Shown: piece after piece, positions 1 to 6,097 of the stretch
Position numbering within the stretch: position 1 is the stretch's first letter
Layout of the letters: each line of letters starts with the position of its first letter
Assembly (NCBI GenBank): GCA_002335355.1
Contig: DCTD01000081.1
Span: 10,350 to 16,446, forward strand
Source of the DNA: Patescibacteria group bacterium UBA1449
GTDB lineage: Bacteria; Patescibacteriota; Microgenomatia; UBA1400; UBA1449
Direction: 5' to 3'
DNA: 6,097 nucleotides
The notes under the pieces: model-generated
What the model saw: only the letters and a program-made list of their open reading frames with translations
What the model was told of the DNA's origin: nothing
Databases searched by the model: none
Made by a program: the position numbers and the translations under genes

Positions 1-1
1 T

Positions 2-832
2 ACCATTCAACTAGTTATTATATGTCTTTTAACTGTATGGCAGGGGATAGTACAACATTCTATTGGTGGTCTGTGGTATTGGTTTGGGGAGAGAACGTTT
101 TCACCGACCACGCCCAATATTGCTCTTGAAGATATTGGGGGAAACCTGTGGTTAAGACCTTATGCTACCTTTTCTCATCCTAATGTGCTGGCAGGTTATG
201 TTTTAGGAGTGGTGGTTTGGATGTGGTCTACAGTTAATAAAAAAGAACTTTTATACAAAACTATTAGTAGTGGGGTGGGTTTTATCACTATTGCACTTTC
301 GTTTTCTCATGCTGCGTGGGTAACGCTTGGTTTAGTGTCGTTTTTACTCATAAAAAAGCTGAAAATGACGAATACACAAATCATTAGCACTACATTTTTT
401 TGTCTTATTACACCTGGTGTTTTCTTTCTGTTTTCTGCATTTATCGAAAACGAGAGTGTCGTGGTCCGTAATCTTCTCTTTAGTAAATTTTGCTCCTTTT
501 TACCATCTGGATTATTATTTGGTACGGGCTGGTGGGGGACATTACTAGGTGGTATTCAGCCAATGGGACTAAATGCACAAACATGGTTTCAGCCACTTCA
601 TCATAGTTGGTGGTTAGTAACTATCAGTGTCGGACTAGTCCCTTTAAGCTACCTGTACTACTGGCTGAACAAAAAAAAGAATAAATATATTTTTAAGATT
701 ACTAACGTTTATGTCTTAGGAGCTGTAGCGCTTCTCGGTTCCGTTGATCACTATTGGATAACCCAACAACAAACACTTCTTTTACTATACTTTCTTGTGT
801 TTGACAGCATAACCATTTCTAAACACCAATGA
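2..832 (+). CDS. O-antigen ligase/polymerase-like membrane protein (Wzy_C type), 5' end missing
   Basis: Partial gene, 276 residues visible. The frame is open from base 2, so the start lies left of the window. A GTG at 185 falls inside a conserved motif and is not a credible start. Family members (O-antigen ligase WaaL, polymerase Wzy, related bactoprenol-glycan enzymes) join or extend undecaprenyl-linked glycans on the outer face of the cytoplasmic membrane. Supporting motifs, in visible-residue numbers: RPYATFSHPN at 52-61, the typical R-x-x-G/A-T-F-x-HPN loop; SHAAW at 102-106, the usual SR-x-A-W position at the start of a membrane helix; FGTGWWG at about 173-179; and PLHHSWW at about 198-204, followed by a hydrophobic helix, matching the late His motif. 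Several hydrophobic helices separate these motifs. The gene ends in a 4-base ATGA overlap with the flippase gene, suggesting one transcript and coupled translation. Ligase and polymerase cannot be told apart here. Confidence 0.85.
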   Translation, partial: TIQLVIICLLTVWQGIVQHSIGGLWYWFGERTFSPTTPNIALEDIGGNLWLRPYATFSHPNVLAGYVLGVVVWMWSTVNKKELLYKTISSGVGFITIALSFSHAAWVTLGLVSFLLIKKLKMTNTQIISTTFFCLITPGVFFLFSAFIENESVVVRNLLFSKFCSFLPSGLLFGTGWWGTLLGGIQPMGLNAQTWFQPLHHSWWLVTISVGLVPLSYLYYWLNKKKNKYIFKITNVYVLGAVALLGSVDHYWITQQQTLLLLYFLVFDSITISKHQ

Positions 833-2067
833 TATTAACAAACCGCGTTACTGTTAACACGCTTTCCCAACTAACTTCAAGAGGGCTGATTATTGTTTTA
901 GGGTTAGTTACAACCAGCCTTCTGAGGCGCTATTTTGGACAAACCGTATATGGCGATTTTATATTCTTACTTAATCTCATAACGATGTTCGTAGCTTTTG
1001 CAGATCTAGGGACTCATTTAACTGCTGTACGTGAAAGCGCTCAACTACCATGCCAAAAATCGAATATGCTGGGGCATGTTGTGTTGCTACGAGGGTTGCT
1101 TGCGATAGTTGCTATCATTTGTGCCTCTATTGTTTTCCAGTTTACTGCGATCTCTGGCACTATTAAAGATATATGGGGTATAGCCATACTACTGATCTTA
1201 GTTATATTTATAAAAGAAACGGTTACGATGGTTTTACATGCTCAAGAAAAACTCTACTGGACAAGCTTGGTTCAGGTTATGACTACAATCATTACTTTAG
1301 TTGCAGTAGTAGGTGCTATTGCTGCTAATCTGCAACTCGGCGCTGTTTTTACCTATATGGCGCTTGGTATTGGAGGACTATCCCTGCCACTCATTGCCTT
1401 TTTTATTTTTAGTGGGGTAGTAACATTTACCTTAAAACCGAGAAGACTCTATGACTTACTAAAAATATCAACACCAATAGGATGTACCTTAATTTTATTC
1501 ACCGTTTATTCTCGTTTCGATACAGTGCTTATTCATAACTTCTATGGCAGTGCAGTTGTTGGGGCTTATGGACTAGCGTATAAGATCTACGAAAACCTTG
1601 TTTTACCCGCCGCATTTCTTTTAAATGCGTTGTTACCTGAGCTATCACGGGCAACTATATCTGGAACACAACAATTGAAGATACTTTTGAGCAAAAGCTT
1701 ACTTGTGCTTATTGGCGCATCTTCTGTAATTATTGTATTAACGTATATAGGAGCACCAATTGCAATGAGACTTTTAACCGGCGAGGAATCTCAATTGGAA
1801 ACTGTTTTAATGAGGATATTAGTTTTTTCTACACTCTTTGCCTTTGCAAACCACTTAACTGGCTACACTCTTATTGCCCTAAAGAAACAAAATTTATCAT
1901 TGCTAATTGCTGGGATTGCCTTATTATTTAATGTTGTAGCAAACTGGGTGTTATTGCCCGTATTAGGAGTTACTGCTGCAGCAGTGATCACGATTGCAAC
2001 TGAGGCATTAGTGTTACTGTTGTCTGGAGCAGCTGTTGTTTTACTTATTAAAAAGGAGGCACAATGA
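829..2067 (+). CDS. Oligosaccharide flippase / polysaccharide exporter (Wzx/PST, MATE-like fold)
   Basis: 412-aa polytopic membrane protein, slightly short for the family (commonly about 420-500). Wzx-type flippases move undecaprenyl-linked oligosaccharide units across the cytoplasmic membrane for polymerisation or ligation outside. The N-terminus is typical: a first helix, then LLRRYFG and VYGDF near 31-44, then FADLGTHLTAVRE at 57-69. The mid-protein signature is also typical: RFDTVLI at 229-235, VVGAYGLAYKIYE at 243-255, and LLPELSR at 268-274. Hydrophobic helices run through to residue 407 and the C-terminus is a short basic tail. The ATG at 829 overlaps the stop of the upstream ligase-like gene and has no visible Shine-Dalgarno sequence, so translation is probably coupled. 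Its own stop overlaps the ATG of the RNase H gene. The neighbouring ligase/polymerase gene supports a surface-glycan role. The glycan itself cannot be inferred. Confidence 0.88.
   Translation: MILTNRVTVNTLSQLTSRGLIIVLGLVTTSLLRRYFGQTVYGDFIFLLNLITMFVAFADLGTHLTAVRESAQLPCQKSNMLGHVVLLRGLLAIVAIICASIVFQFTAISGTIKDIWGIAILLILVIFIKETVTMVLHAQEKLYWTSLVQVMTTIITLVAVVGAIAANLQLGAVFTYMALGIGGLSLPLIAFFIFSGVVTFTLKPRRLYDLLKISTPIGCTLILFTVYSRFDTVLIHNFYGSAVVGAYGLAYKIYENLVLPAAFLLNALLPELSRATISGTQQLKILLSKSLLVLIGASSVIIVLTYIGAPIAMRLLTGEESQLETVLMRILVFSTLFAFANHLTGYTLIALKKQNLSLLIAGIALLFNVVANWVLLPVLGVTAAAVITIATEALVLLLSGAAVVLLIKKEAQ
2053..2059 (+). promoter_or_regulatory. Shine-Dalgarno sequence of the RNase H gene
   Basis: AAGGAGG lies inside the last codons of the flippase gene, 4 bases before the ATG at 2064. 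It is a near-perfect anti-16S match. It fixes the RNase H start at the ATGA overlap and suggests that this gene can initiate on its own as well as by coupling. Confidence 0.85.
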
Positions 2068-2489
2068 GTACGATCACCATATACTCAGACGGTGGAGCAC
2101 GAGGTAACCCAGGCCCATCAGCAATTGGGTATGTTGTTTCAACTAACGAAGCTGTATTGTACAAAGTAAGCAAATGTATTGGATATGGAACAAACAACAC
2201 AGCAGAATACGAGGCGATCAAAAATGCTCTTGAATCATTACTCATAAATAAAGTGGCACCAGGTATGGTTGTTTGTTACCTAGATTCACAGCTTGTTGTT
2301 AATCAGTTAACAGGGCTGTATAGAATTAAAGAACCACATTTACAAAAACTTGCTCTAGAAGTGCACTCGAAGATTCGCAATCTCCAAGAAAATGGGTTTA
2401 TATCAATAGAGTTTAGACATATACCTCGCAATCAGAATAAAGTTGCCGATGCACTCGTTAATCAAGCTCTTGATGAAAGACTTATCTAA
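2064..2489 (+). CDS. Type I ribonuclease H (RNase HI family, rnhA-like)
   Basis: 141-aa protein expected to cut the RNA strand of RNA:DNA hybrids in the cytoplasm, as in R-loop removal and primer removal. The full DEDD metal-binding set is visible: D9 in YSDGGARGNPGP, E48 in NNTAEYEA, D74 in LDSQLVVNQL, and D129 in NKVADALVN, with H119 in the preceding HIPR motif. The domain fills the whole protein. It lacks the long basic insertion of E. coli RNase HI and so resembles the compact archaeal/Gram-positive RNase H1-like group (RVT_3-type RNase H fold). The start is set by the ATGA overlap with the flippase stop and a strong AAGGAGG. It is the last gene of the glycan-linked operon, and the 155 bases after it are non-coding. 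Nothing ties it functionally to glycans, so co-transcription is probably incidental. The exact subfamily is uncertain, so no symbol is given. Confidence 0.92.
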   Translation: MSTITIYSDGGARGNPGPSAIGYVVSTNEAVLYKVSKCIGYGTNNTAEYEAIKNALESLLINKVAPGMVVCYLDSQLVVNQLTGLYRIKEPHLQKLALEVHSKIRNLQENGFISIEFRHIPRNQNKVADALVNQALDERLI

Positions 2490-2541
2490 GTTTTGCTTCA
2501 CGTACCTTCTAAGGTCCCAAAACACTGTCGAACGGCATTTA

Positions 2542-2568
2542 AAATTATGAGGTTGTCTCTCATAATTT
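2542..2568. repeat. Perfect 10-bp inverted repeat, possible operator or weak hairpin
   Basis: AAATTATGAG at 2542-2551 is exactly mirrored by CTCATAATTT at 2559-2568, with a 7-base spacer. The stem is mostly A/T (two G:C pairs) and no T tract follows, which argues against a strong rho-independent terminator. It sits directly upstream of the candidate promoter of the SDR-DUF4012 gene. A dimeric regulator site or a weak 3' hairpin for the RNase H transcript are both possible. Confidence 0.5.
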
Positions 2569-2574
2569 AACAGG

Positions 2575-2603
2575 TAGAGATAGACATGTTTTTGCGGTAT
2601 GAT
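2575..2603 (+). promoter_or_regulatory. Candidate sigma-70-type promoter for the SDR-DUF4012 gene
   Basis: TATGAT at 2598-2603 matches the -10 consensus at 5 of 6 positions. At 17-base spacing the -35 would be TAGAGA at 2575-2580, a 4 of 6 match. A better -35 look-alike, TAGACA at 2581-2586, is only 11 bases from the -10 and is too close. Transcription would begin near 2610, about 35 bases before the first ATG and about 77 before the second. Confidence 0.4.
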
Positions 2604-2644
2604 AGAACATAAGTAATAGAGAATAGCAACACTGTAATCTGCCC

Positions 2645-5600
2645 ATGTTTGTACCTCGGAAAACCGACTTACCATCACATGATTCTATGGTTACCTGCTT
2701 AGTAGCTGGGGGAGCTGGGTTTATTGGGTCTCATTTGTGTGAACGTTTATTGGATCAAAACTGTTATGTTTATTGCGTTGATAACTTTTCTACCGGGAGA
2801 AAGGGTAATCTTGCTAAACTAAGAGAGAAAAATAACTTCAGGTTCATCGAACATAACTTATCAGAAACACAACCACTCGTATTTGAACGCAAGGTAGATT
2901 ACATCTTTCATGTTGCTGGAGCAGAAGCCTACATGAATGGATTAAACGTTGATTATGGCACTCTCTTAGTGAACTCATACGGAACAAAAACCCTATTACA
3001 AATCGCAGTTGAAAATCAGGCAAAATTTTTGTTGGTTTCTTCTGAAAAAGTCTATGATCAAGTTCATGCAGGAGCTGATCTTAAAGAGTATTTTGGAGTA
3101 GATAGATCGCACCAAGGAGAATCCTTGTTTCTTGAAGCCAAACGCTTTTCTGAAGCATTAACAGTTGAATATTTTAAAGAAAAAGAAGTGGATGCTAGAA
3201 TCGTCCGCCTCGCGTATCTCTACGGGCCCCATATGAATCTAGAAGCGGGAAATTTACTAGCAAAGCTTTTTAAAGCAGCGGTAGCTAGGGGTTCATTAAA
3301 GGTCCCCAATGATGGTATGGCGCCGATATACCCTACGTATATTGCTGATGCAGTTTATGGACTTATTAAAGCTATGTTCTCTCAAAGCTCGGCAGGCAAA
3401 ATTTATGGACTAGTAAATACCCAACCAGTGACGATTCTTAGATTTGTTTATAAACTCCAAGAACTGATTGGTAAGAATCTAACCATAGAATTTTTTGAAG
3501 ATGCTTCTTATCTTCAAACTTCCACTATCCCACCCGAAGTCCTTAAGAGCCAAGAAGCTCTTGGTTGGTATCCTCGCCAGAGCCTAGAAAGTGGCATAAT
3601 AACCACATTAGACTGGCTAAAAAACACCGTTATAGTTAACGAAGCTCAAACAGAAAGTAGGGTTAGTAACACAGATCAAAATACTTTAAAAGGTGCTATG
3701 CTAACCACGGAAAAAGAAAGAGGACAACGTTTTGTAGTGGAAGAAGTCTCAGAAAATTTGGAAGCAACGCAAACGATATGCTGTTCGCAAGTAACCCAGG
3801 TAGAAACAATTTCCTCTCCACAAATATCAGAAAAAACAAAGCCAGTTCCAAGTCCATCAGCCGACAGTCCACCTCCATTAACAATCCAACCAAACGTTAG
3901 TAAAACCCGGGTATTTGATGAAATAAAAAGAATATTTTTAAGAGTTGGTGATAAGAAACCTTACACAGGACCTCAACCAGTAATAAAACGGTCACGTACA
4001 CCGTACTGGTTTATAGCAATTGTTTTGTTATTTGTTGTGTTAGGGTTGGTATTGCCCATGCCGTTTACGGTGATGATGTCAAATAAAGGATTATCTGAGA
4101 TTGCTCATACCAAAGATAGTATTACAGCTGGGAACTGGAAGCAGGCACGAAAACACATTCAAACAGTCAAAGATATTGATTCTTTTTGTGAAAAAGTAAC
4201 TCCGATTGTCTATTTTGAGCAGGCAGTGTTTAAGATACGGTTACCACGCTATGTCCAGGAATATAAAGCGGTAAACAAAAAAATGATAGCTGCCCTAGAA
4301 AACATTGTGACTGCTGGTGCCAATATGAACGATCTTTATGAAATTGCATTAAACCGGCAAGACAATGACCCTGAAGTTGTTTTGCAAACAGTGACAACAG
4401 CACTCCAGCAAGCTAATGAAAACCTCGCTTTTTTGGAAGCAGAACTAGCTCAACATGAGTCAAGTGATAGTCTAAGAGCCGAGATTAAAAATTGGCGGCA
4501 GCAAGTACGTTCTAATATGATGTTGGTACCCATTATTTCTGACACTTTAGCATTTAATACGAAGCGGACGTTACTGGTTTTACTACAAGATAGCCAAGAA
4601 TTGAGGCCCACTGGTGGATTTATCGAGGGATTGGCGATAGTTACCGCTGAAAATGGAAAGGTGCTTGATGTCCAGTTTTTGGATGTATACGAAGTTGACA
4701 AACTACTAAAAGGTGTTGTTGCTCCACCTGAAGACATTAAACGGTTTTTAGGTGAAGAAAACTGGTGGCTTCGTGATGCTAATACTGCCCCCGATTTTCC
4801 AACATCAGCAGCCCGAGCTGCCTGGTTTTTACAAAAGGAAAAAGGAGTTACCGTTGATGGGGTAGTAGCAGTAAACCTTTTGTTTTTTAAAGATCTGTTA
4901 AGTGTTGTCGGTGAGGTTAGTTTATCTGAGTATAGCGATTCTGTTGCCAATTTAACCGTACTAGAAAAAGCGCAGCAACATGCTGAAGTTAACTTCTTTG
5001 AAACAGCAACAGACAATAAATCAGGGTATCTTGTGTCCCTGGCTAAAGCAGTTTATGAAAAAATTAAAAATGCTTCGAGTAGCCAGTTAGGTGCGTTATC
5101 AACTGCAGTGCATACCGGCTTTGAAGAGCGGAACATACTCATGTGGTTACCAGACACACCAGCAAGTGCAATGCTTGCCCAAAACGGCTGGGATGGAGCA
5201 CTACGGACAACACCCACACAGCTTGTAGAGTTTGGACAAGTTGATGTGAGAGACTATACTGGTTATTTTGAGGCTAACTATGGAGTTAATAAAGCTAACC
5301 ATTTTATCCAACGTAAAATAGATCAACAGGTTTCAATCCTGCCTGAGGGGAGAGTAGATGTGGTCAGTAGTCTAACAATAATGAATACGAGCACCTCTGA
5401 AACTTGGCCAGCAGGTAGGTACAAAGATTACGTGCGGTTGTACATACCTCAAACAGCTCAGTTTACTCAAGTACTTTCAGGTGCTGACGCGGCAGTAGGT
5501 TTAACACCATTTAGCGATGAAGAAATCATAAAGGGGAGTGAAAACGAAAAGAACTTTATTGGTGTTTATGTTGAAGTACCTCCTCAAGAGCAACGGATTC

Positions 5601-5839
5601 TTAAGTTACACTACACCTTAGGTGATAGCTTTCCTATAACCCAACCAAAAGCAACTTATGCTCTTTATACCCAAAAACAATCAGGGACTGCCAATACACC
5701 ACTTTCAGTAACGATAAAGTTCCCAGAAACACTCAAACCGATCAAGCTCTCAAAAAATGCTCATACAGAACCAGGGAGACTTCTGTTTAATGAAACCTTA
5801 GATACAGATCAGGTTGTCGCTGTATCTTTTTCAAGATAA
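2645..5839 (+). CDS. Membrane-anchored fusion of an extended-SDR (UXS/GalE-like) domain and DUF4012
   Basis: 1064 aa in four parts. (a) Residues 15-328 form an extended short-chain dehydrogenase domain. The Rossmann motif GGAGFIG is at 22-28, with the NAD-ribose acid D46 in VDNFSTGRKGNL and N110 in the usual VNSYGT position. It most resembles UDP-glucuronate decarboxylases or UDP-glucose 4-epimerases, but the YxxxK motif reads F162-L-E-A-K166. (b) Residues 332-450 are a low-complexity linker rich in Ser/Thr/Gln/Pro. (c) Residues 453-475 form one hydrophobic span after a basic KRSR, predicting SDR inside and the rest outside. (d) Residues 480-1064 are the DUF4012 region: a helical part to about 625, then LLQDSQELRPTGGFI at 646-660, LRDANTAPDFPTSA at 709-722, DGVVAVN at 738-744 and a beta-rich tail. 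DUF4012 has no established function. The first ATG (2645) has no Shine-Dalgarno sequence. An ATG at 2687 would start the protein as MVTCLVAGGAGFIG, the usual SDR beginning, and is at least as likely. Confidence 0.88.
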   Translation: MFVPRKTDLPSHDSMVTCLVAGGAGFIGSHLCERLLDQNCYVYCVDNFSTGRKGNLAKLREKNNFRFIEHNLSETQPLVFERKVDYIFHVAGAEAYMNGLNVDYGTLLVNSYGTKTLLQIAVENQAKFLLVSSEKVYDQVHAGADLKEYFGVDRSHQGESLFLEAKRFSEALTVEYFKEKEVDARIVRLAYLYGPHMNLEAGNLLAKLFKAAVARGSLKVPNDGMAPIYPTYIADAVYGLIKAMFSQSSAGKIYGLVNTQPVTILRFVYKLQELIGKNLTIEFFEDASYLQTSTIPPEVLKSQEALGWYPRQSLESGIITTLDWLKNTVIVNEAQTESRVSNTDQNTLKGAMLTTEKERGQRFVVEEVSENLEATQTICCSQVTQVETISSPQISEKTKPVPSPSADSPPPLTIQPNVSKTRVFDEIKRIFLRVGDKKPYTGPQPVIKRSRTPYWFIAIVLLFVVLGLVLPMPFTVMMSNKGLSEIAHTKDSITAGNWKQARKHIQTVKDIDSFCEKVTPIVYFEQAVFKIRLPRYVQEYKAVNKKMIAALENIVTAGANMNDLYEIALNRQDNDPEVVLQTVTTALQQANENLAFLEAELAQHESSDSLRAEIKNWRQQVRSNMMLVPIISDTLAFNTKRTLLVLLQDSQELRPTGGFIEGLAIVTAENGKVLDVQFLDVYEVDKLLKGVVAPPEDIKRFLGEENWWLRDANTAPDFPTSAARAAWFLQKEKGVTVDGVVAVNLLFFKDLLSVVGEVSLSEYSDSVANLTVLEKAQQHAEVNFFETATDNKSGYLVSLAKAVYEKIKNASSSQLGALSTAVHTGFEERNILMWLPDTPASAMLAQNGWDGALRTTPTQLVEFGQVDVRDYTGYFEANYGVNKANHFIQRKIDQQVSILPEGRVDVVSSLTIMNTSTSETWPAGRYKDYVRLYIPQTAQFTQVLSGADAAVGLTPFSDEEIIKGSENEKNFIGVYVEVPPQEQRILKLHYTLGDSFPITQPKATYALYTQKQSGTANTPLSVTIKFPETLKPIKLSKNAHTEPGRLLFNETLDTDQVVAVSFSR

Positions 5840-5842
5840 ATT

Positions 5843-5851
5843 TGTTAAAAT
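5843..5851 (+). promoter_or_regulatory. Candidate extended -10 promoter for rplY
   Basis: TGTTAAAAT at 5843-5851 fits the extended -10 pattern TGnTATAAT, with TAAAAT matching 5 of 6 positions. No good -35 is visible at 16-18 bases, as is common with extended -10 promoters. It starts just after the stop of the DUF4012 gene and would give a leader of about 45 bases before the rplY ATG. Confidence 0.45.
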
Positions 5852-5887
5852 TACCAGCGTTACATTTGCTGCACAATTAATTAGTGT

Positions 5888-5895
5888 GAAAGGAG
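5888..5895 (+). promoter_or_regulatory. Shine-Dalgarno sequence of rplY
   Basis: GAAAGGAG ends 7 bases before the ATG at 5903, an ideal spacing. It fixes the L25 start and contrasts with the absent Shine-Dalgarno sequence of the SDR-DUF4012 gene. Confidence 0.85.
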
Positions 5896-5902
5896 CTTAA
5901 TA

Positions 5903-6097
5903 ATGGCTAATACAATTCAATTAACAGCACAAAACAGAACCACTTTTGGTAAAAAAGTTAAACAACTGCGAAAACAAGGATTAATTCCTGCCAATGTCTA
6001 CGGCAGCGACATTAAATCCCAAGCATTGAGTTTATCAGTACAAGACTTTAAACAAGTCTATAAAGAAGCTGGAGAAAGCCGGATTATAGACTTAAAA
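5903..6097 (+). CDS. rplY: 50S ribosomal protein L25 (Ctc/RplY), 3' end missing
   Basis: The first 65 residues are visible; the frame is still open at the window edge. L25 binds 5S rRNA in the large ribosomal subunit. The N-terminal pattern is characteristic: a short beta strand (MANTIQLTAQNR), then FGKKVKQLRKQGLIPANVYG at 15-34, then a strand-helix segment ending in VYKEAGESRIIDLK. The FGKK-x-x-x-LRKQG-x-IPA-x-VYG signature is shared by the L25/Ctc family. It cannot be seen whether the protein is the short form or the longer Ctc form with a C-terminal domain. The start is set by a strong ribosome binding site. The gene follows the DUF4012 gene by 63 bases and appears to have its own promoter, so it probably does not depend on the upstream transcript. 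Confidence 0.93.
   Translation, partial: MANTIQLTAQNRTTFGKKVKQLRKQGLIPANVYGSDIKSQALSLSVQDFKQVYKEAGESRIIDLK

Larger units (their letters stand above)
2490..2644 (+). other. Intergenic region between RNase H and the SDR-DUF4012 gene
   Basis: These 155 bases contain no supported gene. They hold a small ACCTT/AAGGT inverted repeat at 2504-2515, a perfect 10-bp inverted repeat at 2542-2568 and a candidate promoter around 2575-2603. No GC-rich stem followed by a T run is present, so a classical intrinsic terminator for the upstream operon is not evident. Confidence 0.7.

Noticed and set aside
185..832. GTG at 185 as the real start of the ligase-like gene
   Set aside because: The frame stays open to base 2 and the GTG codes for the Val directly after the conserved HPN motif, so the gene clearly begins outside the window.
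829..2067. Alternative genetic code (TGA as sense codon) as in some CPR groups
   Set aside because: TGA terminates two genes exactly at ATGA overlaps with the next gene, and Trp is coded by TGG throughout, so the standard code fits.
2048..2245. 65-codon open frame on the minus strand over the start of RNase H
   Set aside because: It is antisense to the SDGG catalytic motif region and has no family resemblance.
2403..2678. 91-codon open frame on the minus strand spanning the end of RNase H and the intergenic region
   Set aside because: It overlaps the conserved catalytic end of RNase H and shows no recognisable motif; nothing supports it as a gene.
3696..3893. 65-codon open frame on the minus strand opposite the linker of the SDR-DUF4012 gene
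   Set aside because: Its hydrophobic look is what the reverse strand of Glu/Lys/Ser-rich codons produces; no ribosome binding site or motif supports it.
4450..5016. 188-codon open frame on the minus strand inside the DUF4012 gene
   Set aside because: It lies wholly antisense to well-conserved DUF4012 motifs, has a Ser/Thr-rich low-complexity composition typical of an antisense shadow, and has no recognisable domain.
5872..5888. CACA/TGTG mini-hairpin before the rplY ribosome binding site as an L25 autoregulatory leader
   Set aside because: Only four uninterrupted base pairs around an A/T loop; too weak to claim a regulatory RNA structure.
1..6097. CRISPR arrays, tRNA/rRNA genes, insertion sequences or defence systems
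   Set aside because: Nearly all bases are explained by six coding regions' frames or short spacers (five genes in total), and no direct-repeat arrays, transposase motifs or tRNA-like folds were seen.

Overview
The window reads as bacterial chromosome with standard genetic code: TGA ends two genes and no gene needs it as a sense codon. All genes lie on the + strand. The best lineage guess is a Patescibacteria/CPR bacterium, possibly Microgenomates. The grounds are the DUF4012 protein, the compact overlapping genes, the scarcity of Shine-Dalgarno sequences and an A/T-leaning composition. This is inference; no rRNA or other decisive marker is present.

Layout. (1) Positions 2-832 hold the 3' part of an O-antigen ligase/polymerase-like membrane protein (Wzy_C type) whose start lies off the left edge. 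(2) Positions 829-2067 encode an oligosaccharide flippase (Wzx/PST type). (3) Positions 2064-2489 encode a complete type I RNase H. These three genes are joined by two ATGA stop/start overlaps and look like the tail of one operon. (4) Positions 2490-2644 are non-coding and hold a perfect 10-bp inverted repeat and a candidate promoter. (5) Positions 2645-5839 encode a 1064-aa protein joining a UXS/GalE-like extended SDR domain, a long Pro/Ser/Thr-rich linker, one membrane span and a DUF4012 domain. (6) Positions 5840-5902 carry an extended -10 promoter candidate and a good ribosome binding site. (7) From 5903 the first 65 codons of ribosomal protein L25 run off the right edge.

How the genes may work together. 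The first two genes are membrane components of surface-glycan export and polymerisation or ligation. The SDR-DUF4012 protein would place a nucleotide-sugar-enzyme fold in the cytoplasm and a DUF4012 domain outside, a plausible envelope role next to glycan genes. Its SDR domain keeps the NAD-binding motif but has Phe where the catalytic Tyr should be, and has lost other UXS active-site positions. It therefore looks more like a sensor, scaffold or binding module than a working epimerase or decarboxylase. This is the most interesting signal in the window. RNase H and L25 are housekeeping genes with no obvious functional tie to the glycan genes.
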